A stretch of DNA of 56,450 nt from Pseudomonas sp. HMWF021 (lineage in GTDB: Bacteria > Pseudomonadota > Gammaproteobacteria > Pseudomonadales > Pseudomonadaceae), in assembly GCF_003061005.1 (NCBI RefSeq), contig NZ_QAIK01000121.1:1-56450 (forward strand), written 5' to 3'. The notes beneath the pieces are model-generated. The model did not search any database. It saw only the letters and a list, made by a program, of their open reading frames with translations, and was not told the DNA's origin. The position numbers and the translations under genes are program-made. The number at the start of each line of letters is the position of its first letter. The stretch's first letter is position 1. Below, in pieces: positions 26,539-34,565 of the stretch.

Positions 26539-27768
26539 TTAACCGAAGAACCAGTAGCACACGCCAATCGCGCCGAGCACGCCGGCCAGTTCCGCCAGCA
26601 GCGCGCATCCAACGGCATGCCTTGCCCGCTGAATCCCCACCGCGCCGAAATACACCGCCAGCACATAGAACGTGGTTTCGGTACTGCCCTGAATCGTCGC
26701 CGCCACCAGCGCCGGGAAGCTGTCGACACCGGAGGTCTTCATGGTTTCGATCAGCATCGCCCGGGCGGCGCTGCCGGAAAACGGTTTGACCATCGCCGTC
26801 GGCAAGGCATCGACGAAGCGCGTGTCCCAACCGGCCCACTCCACCAGATGCCGGATGCCGTCCAGACCAAAGTCCAGCGCCCCCGAAGCACGCAGCACGC
26901 CGATCGCGCAGAGCATCGCCACCAGATACGGCAGCAGATTCTTGGCGACGTCGAAGCCCTCCTTCGCGCCCTCGACGAACGCTTCGTAGACCTTAACCTT
27001 GCGTAACGCGCCAATCAGCAGGAACAGCATGATCAGGCCGAACAGCGTCAGATTGCCAAGAATCGACGACAGCCCGGCCAGCGCCGTGGCCGACATCGTT
27101 GCCAGCAGCGCCATGAAGCCGCCGAGGATCAGCGCGCCGGGAATCAGATAGGCCAGCACCACCGGGTCCCAGATGCGCAGGCGTTGCATGAACGCCACCG
27201 AGAGGAAACCGACGATGGTCGAGCAACTGGTCGCCAGCAGGATCGGCAGGAATACCAGGGTCGGGTCCGGCGCACCTTGCTGGGCGCGGTACATGAAGAT
27301 CGTCACCGGCAGCAGGGTCAGCGACGAGGCGTTGAGCACCAGGAACAGGATCTGCGCGTTGCTGGCGATGGTCGAGCTGGGGTTGAGCTCCTGCAGCGCT
27401 TTCATGGCCTTGAGGCCGATCGGCGTGGCGGCGTTGTCCAGCCCCAGACCGTTGGCGGCGAAGTTCAGGGTGATCAGGCCCAGTGCCGGGTGCCCCGCCG
27501 GGACTTCCGGCATCAGGCGCAGGAACAGCGGCCCGAGGACTTTGGCCAGCCATTCGACGATCCCGGCCTTCTCGGCGATGCGCAGAAAGCCCAGCCACAG
27601 AGTCAGCGTGCCGAACAGCAGCACCATGACCTCGACCGAGAGTTTGGCCATAGCAAAAATGCTTTCCACCATCGCCGCGAAAATCCCGGCGTTGCCGCCG
27701 ACCAGCCACTGCACCAGCGCAGATATTGCTGCCACGACGAAGAAGCCAAGCCACAGGCCATTAAGCAT
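26539..27768 (-). CDS. SpmA/SpmB-type nucleoside-recognition domain membrane protein
   Basis: A 409-residue inner-membrane protein made of two nucleoside-recognition (Gate) domains. The first half resembles SpmA (TLWLGFLRIAEKAGIVEWLAKVLGPLFLRLMPEVP, LNFAANGLGLDNAATPIGLKAMKAL) and the second SpmB (MVKPFSGSAARAMLIETMK, STETTFYVLAVYFGAVGI). In Bacillus these are two spore-maturation proteins; here they are a single chain in a non-sporulating organism. The substrate is unknown. The start is 12 bases inside the non-repetitive gap after gltP's terminator region. Confidence 0.88.
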   Translation of the reverse strand: MLNGLWLGFFVVAAISALVQWLVGGNAGIFAAMVESIFAMAKLSVEVMVLLFGTLTLWLGFLRIAEKAGIVEWLAKVLGPLFLRLMPEVPAGHPALGLITLNFAANGLGLDNAATPIGLKAMKALQELNPSSTIASNAQILFLVLNASSLTLLPVTIFMYRAQQGAPDPTLVFLPILLATSCSTIVGFLSVAFMQRLRIWDPVVLAYLIPGALILGGFMALLATMSATALAGLSSILGNLTLFGLIMLFLLIGALRKVKVYEAFVEGAKEGFDVAKNLLPYLVAMLCAIGVLRASGALDFGLDGIRHLVEWAGWDTRFVDALPTAMVKPFSGSAARAMLIETMKTSGVDSFPALVAATIQGSTETTFYVLAVYFGAVGIQRARHAVGCALLAELAGVLGAIGVCYWFFG

Positions 27769-27820
27769 CAGTCAAATCCCCCGGAAGATGCGGCGAATGA
27801 TAGCGGGGTCGCCAGAAACG

Positions 27821-27848
27821 ACAAACCCCGGATTGCTCCGGGGTTTGT
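27821..27848 (-). terminator. Terminator-like hairpin downstream of gltP
   Basis: A perfect 12-bp stem (ACAAACCCCGGA / TCCGGGGTTTGT) with a 4-base loop. On the minus strand it ends CGTTTCT, a weak T-tract. It lies between gltP and the SpmA/B-type gene and probably insulates them. Confidence 0.6.
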
Positions 27849-27870
27849 CGGTACGGCTGGCCTCAATCAC

Positions 27871-27957
27871 CTGTAGGAGCTGCCGAAGGCTGCGATCTTT
27901 TGATTTTTGTTTTTAAAAGCAAGATCAAAAGATCGCAGCCTGCGGCAGCTCCTACAG
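27871..27957. repeat. REPIN, TGTAGGAGCTGCCG(A/C)AGGCTGCGATCTTTT family
   Basis: Inverted pair whose two arms differ at one position (GCCGAAGGC at left, GCCTGCGGC at right). The spacer is rich in T and A (GATTTTTGTTTTTAAAAGC). It lies just downstream of gltP. Confidence 0.88.
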
Positions 27958-27968
27958 GGAGTCAGCTA

Positions 27969-29300
27969 TCAGTTCTTGGTGATTTCGCCAGCCGGGAGTT
28001 TTTCCTTGCTGCGCCAGTGTGGCAGGGAGTTCCAGTAGCGCTGGCCCTTGGCGTCGTCGTACATGCCTTCCCAACGTGCGATCACCAGCACCGCCAGGGC
28101 GTTGCCGATCACGTTCAGTGCAGTACGCGCCATGTCCATGATGCGGTCGACACCGGCGATGAACGCCAGGCCTTCCAGCGGGATACCCACGCTGCCCAGG
28201 GTCGCCAGCAGCACCACGAAGGACACGCCCGGTACGCCAGCGATACCTTTGGAGGTGACCATCAGGGTCAGCACCAGCAGCAGTTGCTGGCTGATCGACA
28301 GGTCGATGCCGTACAGCTGGGCAATGAAGATCGCGGCGATCGACTGGTACAAGGTCGAACCGTCGAGGTTGAACGAGTAGCCGGTCGGCACCACGAAGCT
28401 GCAGATGGCTTTCGGTGCGCCGTAGGCTTCCATCTTCTCGATCACGCGCGGCAGCACGGTTTCCGAAGAAGCGGTGGAGTAAGCCAGGACCAGCTCATCC
28501 TTGAAGATGCGCATCAGCTTGATCACCGAGAAGCCGAACAGCTTGGCGATCAGGCCCAGCACCACGAAGGCGAAGAAGGCGATGGCGACGTAAACCAGAA
28601 TCACCAGTTTGGCCAGCGGCAGCAGGGAAGCGAAGCCGAAGTTGGCCACGGTCACCGCGATCAGGGCGAATACGCCGATCGGGGCGTAGTTCATGATCAT
28701 GTGAGTGACTTTGAACATGCTTTCCGAAACGCCCTGGAACATCTTCACCAGCGGCTCGCGCAGGTCCGACTGCAGGCTCGACAGACCGAGGCCGAACAGT
28801 ACGGAGAAGAAGATGATCGGCAGCATTTCGCCGCGGGCCATGGCCGCGAAGATGTTCGACGGGATCAGGTTGAGGATGGTCTCGATGAACGCGTGTTCAT
28901 GCTGTACTTCGGCGGCGGTCGCCTGGTACTTGGAGATATCCACGGTGCCCAGGGTGCTCATGTCGATGCCGGCACCCGGGTGGAACAGGTTGGCCAGCAG
29001 CAGGCCGACGATGATCGCGATGGTGGTGACGACTTCGAAGTAGATGATGGTCTTGAGGCCGATACGCCCGAGCTTCTTGGCGTCGCCCACGCCGGCAATG
29101 CCGACGATCAGGGAGGAGATGACGATCGGGATCACGATCATCTTGATCAGACGGATAAAGATATCGCCTGCCGGTTGCAGGACATTGCTGATCCACCAGG
29201 CTTTCTCGGCACTGAAATGGTTGAGCAACGCACCAATTGCAATCCCTAAAACCAGACCGATGAGGATCTGCCAGGCGAGGCTGAGTTTTGCCTTCTTCAT
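27969..29300 (-). CDS. gltP: Glutamate/aspartate:proton symporter
   Basis: A 443-residue dicarboxylate/amino-acid:cation symporter of the GltP/GltT fold. It has the serine-rich hairpin AYSTASSETVLPRVIEKM, the NLDGSTLYQSIAAIFIAQ helix, and DRIMDMARTALNVIGNALAVLVIARWEG, the substrate and cation-binding C-terminal helix. It fits PA5479 gltP of P. aeruginosa. The ATG at 29298-29300 starts the first membrane segment and follows an AAGGGTAAAG ribosome site; 52 upstream in-frame codons lack homology. The leader contains a terminator-like hairpin (29430-29465). Confidence 0.93.
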   Translation of the reverse strand: MKKAKLSLAWQILIGLVLGIAIGALLNHFSAEKAWWISNVLQPAGDIFIRLIKMIVIPIVISSLIVGIAGVGDAKKLGRIGLKTIIYFEVVTTIAIIVGLLLANLFHPGAGIDMSTLGTVDISKYQATAAEVQHEHAFIETILNLIPSNIFAAMARGEMLPIIFFSVLFGLGLSSLQSDLREPLVKMFQGVSESMFKVTHMIMNYAPIGVFALIAVTVANFGFASLLPLAKLVILVYVAIAFFAFVVLGLIAKLFGFSVIKLMRIFKDELVLAYSTASSETVLPRVIEKMEAYGAPKAICSFVVPTGYSFNLDGSTLYQSIAAIFIAQLYGIDLSISQQLLLVLTLMVTSKGIAGVPGVSFVVLLATLGSVGIPLEGLAFIAGVDRIMDMARTALNVIGNALAVLVIARWEGMYDDAKGQRYWNSLPHWRSKEKLPAGEITKN

Positions 29301-29407
29301 TATCTTTACCCTTACTTGCGTTTGACTCAGGCACATGCAGCAACTGGAACGCTCTCTAGCGGAAAAGTCTGTGCATCTGCCTCCGTATAAGGTGCCCCGA
29401 AGCGCGT

Positions 29408-29481
29408 GTTTACGGCTCTTCGGCAGGCGAAAAAAGGCGCAACTATTCCGATGCAAGGTTGCGCCGTCTAATGCCGTAAAC
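29408..29481 (-). promoter_or_regulatory. gltP leader with intrinsic terminator and enclosing stem
   Basis: On the minus strand GGCGCAA (29465-29459) pairs with TTGCGCC (29442-29436) across a 16-base loop, and six T's follow (29435-29430). This is a good intrinsic terminator 130 bases upstream of the gltP start, on the same strand. A 9-bp stem, GTTTACGGC (29481-29473) with GCCGTAAAC (29416-29408), encloses it. It may end an upstream transcript, or act as an attenuator for gltP. Confidence 0.55.
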
Positions 29482-29490
29482 GCCTACCCT

Positions 29491-29516
29491 ATGCCGAATC
29501 GGCATGAGCTTTTTTA
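29491..29516 (+). terminator. Small hairpin plus T-run
   Basis: ATGCCG-AAT-CGGCAT is followed by GAGCTTTTTT on the plus strand. The 6-bp stem is weak. No plus-strand gene ends nearby, so this may only be incidental. Confidence 0.3.
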
Positions 29517-29519
29517 AAT

Positions 29520-29970
29520 GAAACTGGCGTCCCAACCGGTTCGATTACGACATTTCAGCCGGCATAAGTGCCGTGAACCGGCCATTACAGCGTAGGTTGA
29601 TTATTTTTTGAACGAGTGTTTTCGACAGAAAATTTAAGAAAAAGCCTACGTTTGCAGACTAGAAGTCCCACTATTTTTAGGGATTCTTTCTCGATATACG
29701 GTCGCCAGGAAACACGGCGAAATGTTTTCGCGCGCAGTCTGAACCATAAAAAGATGAGCAGGACGCTCTGGATCAATGTTTTGCATCGGACAAAGCTCAG
29801 CGCAAGTCCGTCGAACCGCTGTGGGCCGGCGAACCTGCGTCGCAGCTTTTACCCTGACCCGGCCCTCGCGCAGGCACTCCCTGTACCCGTAGGTCACTCC
29901 GACCCTGTAACAGTCAGAACGTCCCGGCCCCCTGGTCATGCGCCGACCTTCCTCGGGTGGGCGCAATAGA
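29520..29970. other. Unexplained intergenic block between gltP and the Ivy gene
   Basis: About 450 bases without a convincing gene. The first part (29580-29780) is clearly richer in A+T than the surroundings. The second part is GC-rich, with several related CTCC/GGTCA segments. A minus-strand frame (29646-29939, 97 codons, ATG after GAGGAAGG) has a good ribosome site but uses many AGG codons, unlike real genes here. I can make no functional call. Confidence 0.4.
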
Positions 29971-29971
29971 A

Positions 29972-29990
29972 GGCAGCGGGGGGCGCTGCC
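29972..29990 (-). terminator. Hairpin after the Ivy gene
   Basis: GGCAGCG / CGCTGCC with a 5-base loop lies 13 bases beyond the Ivy stop on the minus strand and is followed by TTCTATT. It is probably a weak terminator for that gene. Confidence 0.5.
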
Positions 29991-30002
29991 CTCATGTTCG
30001 AA

Positions 30003-30467
30003 TCAGTACCAGTTCGGATCTTTCTTCAGCGTTTCCATCAACAGGTTCTGCATGCCCTGATCCGGTTTGCCGAGGAAGCGGTAGGTGGCATGTCGCGTCG
30101 GCGACTTGTCGGCCGGCAGTCCTTCGGGCACATCGACGAGCATGGCGTAGGCATCTTTCTTGTCGAAACTGAACGCTACGATCAAGCGGTGGTTGAGGCA
30201 CTTGTCTGCGGATTCGCAGAGCGGGCCGACCAGATACTTGTCGCCGTCTTCCGTCACGGCATTCATCTGCTGGTCTGGCGTACCGGAAAGGTTCATCACC
30301 CATTCCGGCAGGCGTTCTTCGTGCTTCACGACGCCTTGCCAGGTTTCCCTGTATTGCGGGTCGGAGCTGAGCAGCTCGTTGACCCGCGCCTGGCCATCAT
30401 TGGCCGCCATCGCCATGGCACTACCGCCCAGAAGCAGGGCGGCTGCCAGTGTCTTTAAAGCAATCAT
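30003..30467 (-). CDS. Ivy family C-type lysozyme inhibitor
   Basis: A 154-residue periplasmic protein with a signal peptide to about residue 21 (AMAMA). The mature domain matches the inhibitor-of-vertebrate-lysozyme fold: the inhibitory loop between two cysteines is CESADKC (Ivy has CKPHDC), followed by LNHRLIVAFSFDKKDAYAMLVDVPEG. The loop lacks the histidine used by E. coli Ivy, so inhibition may be weaker or directed at another enzyme such as a lytic transglycosylase. It starts 2 bases after the DUF1328 stop on the same strand. Confidence 0.83.
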   Translation of the reverse strand: MIALKTLAAALLLGGSAMAMAANDGQARVNELLSSDPQYRETWQGVVKHEERLPEWVMNLSGTPDQQMNAVTEDGDKYLVGPLCESADKCLNHRLIVAFSFDKKDAYAMLVDVPEGLPADKSPTRHATYRFLGKPDQGMQNLLMETLKKDPNWY

Positions 30468-30469
30468 CG

Positions 30470-30706
<237 letters not shown>

Positions 30707-30991
30707 TCAGAAAACCCAGCGCTCTTCACGTGGCATCTGGTCCAGCGGCTGCGGCTGATCGACATCCATCATGCGCATCGAGGCGCTTTCGGCCTGACTG
30801 CTGCTGACGGCACTGAAGTGCGTCTGCGTGCTGTGTTGCATCGAGATCAGTGGCTCAGGCTTCTGGCTGTTTTCCCAGCTCAGGTATTGCTGGCAGCCGA
30901 TCAGGGTGATCAACAGTGCAAGTACGCCAAACAGGCCTTGCTGGATATGCAGTGGCGAGATACGCACTTGGGCGGCACGTTGGCGAGTCAT
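30707..30991 (-). CDS. Small membrane protein, unknown function
   Basis: A 94-residue protein beginning MTRQRAAQVRISPLHIQQ. One membrane segment (about 19-35, GLFGVLALLITLIGCQQYL) is followed by a polar Ser/Gln-rich periplasmic or cytoplasmic tail. I do not recognise a family. I chose the ATG at 30989-30991, which follows AGTGAGGAACC; 11 more in-frame codons lie upstream. It is divergent from algB. Confidence 0.6.
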   Translation of the reverse strand: MTRQRAAQVRISPLHIQQGLFGVLALLITLIGCQQYLSWENSQKPEPLISMQHSTQTHFSAVSSSQAESASMRMMDVDQPQPLDQMPREERWVF

Positions 30992-31417
30992 CCTGGGTTC
31001 CTCACTCTTATTCGGTTGGGGCAATGGAATCTGCCCGGGCTGAATGAGGTATTGCAGGCTGCATGCCAGTTTTTTATTTGAAAAATATTCAATAAAATCA
31101 ATAAGTTATACGAGAGCAGAAAATCGTGACAAACGCATCCTGCACGATGGGTCATCTACGGTCGTGCGCAATGCACGATTATTTCGTAGGAGATTTCATT
31201 CTTATGGAATTGAGAGCAGGTCACGGATGTCAGAAAAGGACGCAGGCAACCGCCTGCAAATCGGTGATTGTTTAGATTTTCAACAAAATCAACGAATTGG
31301 CCGTTAAGGCAGGAGGGGGCTACCCTGCTATGGCTGGCATCGTTCAGAATCAACCATGCAACTTGCCCGATTTTTCCGGGACTAACCCAAGACCAATCAC
31401 TATGGAGCGTAGGAAAA
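30992..31417. other. Intergenic region before algB
   Basis: This 425-base region separates the small membrane-protein gene and algB. The part at 31060-31125 is AT-rich (GAAAAATATTCAATAAAATC) and presumably holds divergent promoters. I see no clear -24/-12 site and no convincing small ORF or structured RNA. Confidence 0.4.
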
Positions 31418-32764
31418 ATGGAATCTGCCACTGAGCATCAAGGCCGCATTCTGCTGGTGGACGATGAGTCTGCCATCCTGCGAACCTTTCGTTACTGCCT
31501 CGAAGACGAAGGTTATACGGTAGCCACCGCCAACAGCGCGGCTCAGGCCGAGGCATTGTTGCAACGCCAGGTATTCGACCTGTGCTTCCTTGATTTGCGC
31601 CTGGGTGAAGACAACGGTCTGGATGTACTGGCGCAGATGCGTATTCAGGCACCGTGGATGCGCGTGGTGATCGTCACCGCGCACTCGGCCGTCGATACCG
31701 CCGTGGATGCTATCCAGGCTGGCGCTGCCGATTACTTGGTCAAACCCTGCAGCCCCGACCAATTGCGCCTGGCCACCGCCAAGCAACTGGAAGTGCGCCA
31801 GCTCTCGGCGCGTCTGGAGGCTCTCGAAGGCGAAATCCGCAAACCCAAGGATGGCCTCGATTCCCACAGCCCGGCGATGAAAGTCGTGCTGGAAACCGCG
31901 CGTCAGGTCGCAAGCACCGACGCCAACATTCTTATCCTTGGTGAATCCGGCACCGGTAAGGGTGAGCTGGCCCGGGCCATTCACGGCTGGAGCAAGCGCG
32001 AGAAGAAGTCCTGCGTGACCATCAACTGCCCGTCGTTGACCGCCGAGCTGATGGAAAGCGAGCTGTTCGGCCACAGTCGTGGCGCGTTTACCGGGGCCAG
32101 CGAAAGTACCTTGGGTCGCGTCAATCAGGCGGATGGCGGCACGCTGTTTCTCGACGAGATCGGCGATTTTCCGCTGACATTGCAGCCAAAACTGCTGCGT
32201 TTCATTCAGGACAAGGAATACGAGCGGGTAGGGGATCCGGTCACCCGGCGCGCCGATGTGCGAATTCTTGCCGCGACCAACCTCAACCTTGAAGACATGG
32301 TGCGCGACGGTCGTTTCCGTGAAGACCTGCTGTATCGCCTGAACGTGATCACCCTGCATCTGCCGCCACTGCGCGAGCGTGCCGAAGACATCCTGACCCT
32401 GGCCGACCGCTTCCTCGCGCGCTTCGTCAAAGAGTATGCGCGTCCGGCCCGGGGCTTCAGCGACGAGGCACGGGAAGCGCTGCTGGGCTATCGCTGGCCG
32501 GGCAATATCCGTGAACTGCGCAACGTGGTGGAGCGGGCGAGCATCATCTGCCCGCAGGAGCGCGTGGAAATCAGTCACCTGGGCATGGCCGAACAACCGG
32601 CGAACAACGCGCCTAGAGTCGGCGCGGCGCTAAGCCTGGATGAGCTGGAAAAAGCCCACATCGGCGCGGTGCTGGCGACGGCCGGCACCCTCGACCAAGC
32701 GGCCAAGACCCTGGGTATCGACGCCTCGACCCTGTATCGCAAGCGCAAGCAGTACAACCTGTGA
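31418..32764 (+). CDS. algB: NtrC-family response regulator AlgB
   Basis: A 448-residue regulator that in P. aeruginosa activates alginate genes and, with KinB, virulence functions. The receiver domain has acidic D15/D16, phosphoacceptor D59 (FLDLRLG), T87 and K109. The AAA+ domain has Walker A GESGTGKG at 175-182, GAFTGA at 222-227 (sigma-54 contact) and GGTLFLDEIGDFPL. The C-terminal Fis-like helix-turn-helix reads LDQAAKTLGIDASTLYRKRKQY. The ATG at 31418 is preferred because the receiver begins right after it. kinB follows 10 bases downstream. Confidence 0.96.
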   Translation: MESATEHQGRILLVDDESAILRTFRYCLEDEGYTVATANSAAQAEALLQRQVFDLCFLDLRLGEDNGLDVLAQMRIQAPWMRVVIVTAHSAVDTAVDAIQAGAADYLVKPCSPDQLRLATAKQLEVRQLSARLEALEGEIRKPKDGLDSHSPAMKVVLETARQVASTDANILILGESGTGKGELARAIHGWSKREKKSCVTINCPSLTAELMESELFGHSRGAFTGASESTLGRVNQADGGTLFLDEIGDFPLTLQPKLLRFIQDKEYERVGDPVTRRADVRILAATNLNLEDMVRDGRFREDLLYRLNVITLHLPPLRERAEDILTLADRFLARFVKEYARPARGFSDEAREALLGYRWPGNIRELRNVVERASIICPQERVEISHLGMAEQPANNAPRVGAALSLDELEKAHIGAVLATAGTLDQAAKTLGIDASTLYRKRKQYNL

Positions 32765-32774
32765 GCGTCCGGCG

Positions 32775-34565
32775 ATGAAGCTGGCGATGAAGTTGCGCAC
32801 GCGCTTGTTTCTGAGCATTTCTGCGCTGATCACCGTTGCCTTGCTCGGGCTTCTGCTCGGGCTGGTCAGTGTGATGCAGATGGCCGGAACCCAGGAAGCG
32901 ACGATCCGCAATAACTTCGTCACCCTTGATCTGGGCCTCAAATTGCGCCAGACCCTCGGCGACCAACTGGTGCTGATGCTTGCCGAGAAGCCCGATCCCG
33001 TCGCGTTCGAAGCGTCAAAGCAGCATTACCTGCAGTTGCTCGACGAGGGCATCGCCCAGGAGGGAGAGGGTGACGGCCGGCAGTACGGATTTACCCAGGC
33101 CAAGGCCGACTATCTGAGTTTTCTGCAGGCGTTCGAGCTGTCCCGTGATCCGGGCAATGTGCTCAGTGGCAACAGCGACCTCAGAGAACGCTTCAATACC
33201 TTGCGCAACGGTCTGATCACCGAGCACAAGCATGCTCTGGACAATATCAATGCGGTCCAGCATCACGCCCGGGAGCGGGCGCTGCTGGTCGCCGGCCTGC
33301 TGGGGCTGGTCGGTCTGGCGGTGTTGATCATCGGGTTTGTCACCGCTCACGCGATTGCCCGGCGTTTCGGCGGGCCGATCGAGGCACTGGCGCAAGCGGC
33401 GGACAACATCGGCCAGGGCAATTTCGAAGTGACCCTGCCGATTTCCTCGGCGATGGAACTGAATCAACTGACCAAGCGCTTCGGGCTGATGGCCGAGGCC
33501 CTGCGCGAGCATCAGGCGACCAATGTCGATGAGCTGCTGGCCGGCCAGCAGCGCTTGCAGGCGGTGCTCGACAGTATCGATGACGGCCTGCTGATGATTG
33601 ATCGCAAAGGGCAGCTCGAGCATCTCAACCCGGTAGCCCAGCGGCAGTTGGGTTGGGAGGATGACCGTCTCGGTCAGGGCTTGGGCACTGCACTTGGGCG
33701 CCCGGAGCTTGATGCGCAACTGCAACTGGTGTTGCGCGGCGGCACCCTAGAGCGCGCTCCGGAAGATCTGGGCATTGAGGTCGACGGCGAATCGCGCTTG
33801 CTGACTTACAGCCTGACGCCGGTCAGCCACACCCAGGGGCATATTCTCGGCGCGGTGATGGTGCTGCATGACGTCACCGAGCAGCGTGCTTTCGAGCGGG
33901 TGCGCAGCGAATTCGTCCTGCGCGCTTCCCATGAATTGCGCACGCCGGTTACCGGTATGCACATGGCTTTCGGGTTGTTTCGCGAGCGCGCGAAGTTTGC
34001 GCCGGAATCTCGCGAGGCGGATCTGCTCGACACCGTCAATGAAGAAATGCAGCGTTTGATGCAGCTGATCAACGACCTGCTCAACTTTTCGCGTTATCAG
34101 AACGGTTTGCAGAAACTCACTTTGGCGCCGGTCTCCATCGAAGACTTGCTGGAACAGGCGCGGTTACGCTTCGCCGATGCGGCGGCAGGCAAGGACATCG
34201 CCTTGACCGTCGAGGTGCAGGGAGCGCTGCCGCGTTTGCAGGCCGATCAGGCGCAACTGGACCGGGTGCTCGACAACCTGATCGACAACGCCTTGCGTCA
34301 CACCGCCCGCGACGGGCAGATCCGCTTGCAGGCCCGCCGGCATGGCGAGCGGGTGATCATCAGCGTCGAGGACAACGGCGAAGGCATCGCCTATGGCCAG
34401 CAGGGGCGGATTTTCGAGCCGTTTGTGCAGGTCGGGCGCAAGAAGGGCGGCGCCGGTCTGGGTCTGGCGCTGTGCAAGGAAATCGTCCAGCTGCATGGCG
34501 GGCGCATGGGCGTCTATTCACGGCCGGGGCAGGGCACACAGTTCTACATGGCGCTGGCGGTCTAG
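32775..34565 (+). CDS. kinB: Sensor histidine kinase/phosphatase KinB
   Basis: A 596-residue inner-membrane sensor partner of AlgB. Two membrane helices (about 11-33 and 168-190) bracket a periplasmic domain. A HAMP segment (about 192-245), a PAS domain (about 255-370), the dimerisation/phosphoacceptor box SHELRTPV with H386, and an ATPase domain (NLIDNALRHT, DNGEGI, GAGLGLAL) follow. The length matches P. aeruginosa KinB. It starts 10 bases after algB and its stop shares the CTAG tetramer with the stop of the convergent EAL gene. Confidence 0.95.
   Translation: MKLAMKLRTRLFLSISALITVALLGLLLGLVSVMQMAGTQEATIRNNFVTLDLGLKLRQTLGDQLVLMLAEKPDPVAFEASKQHYLQLLDEGIAQEGEGDGRQYGFTQAKADYLSFLQAFELSRDPGNVLSGNSDLRERFNTLRNGLITEHKHALDNINAVQHHARERALLVAGLLGLVGLAVLIIGFVTAHAIARRFGGPIEALAQAADNIGQGNFEVTLPISSAMELNQLTKRFGLMAEALREHQATNVDELLAGQQRLQAVLDSIDDGLLMIDRKGQLEHLNPVAQRQLGWEDDRLGQGLGTALGRPELDAQLQLVLRGGTLERAPEDLGIEVDGESRLLTYSLTPVSHTQGHILGAVMVLHDVTEQRAFERVRSEFVLRASHELRTPVTGMHMAFGLFRERAKFAPESREADLLDTVNEEMQRLMQLINDLLNFSRYQNGLQKLTLAPVSIEDLLEQARLRFADAAAGKDIALTVEVQGALPRLQADQAQLDRVLDNLIDNALRHTARDGQIRLQARRHGERVIISVEDNGEGIAYGQQGRIFEPFVQVGRKKGGAGLGLALCKEIVQLHGGRMGVYSRPGQGTQFYMALAV

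Noticed and set aside
29585..29776. A 63-codon minus-strand frame in the AT-rich patch near gltP
   Set aside because: No ribosome site, no recognisable family and codon use consistent with chance in AT-rich DNA.
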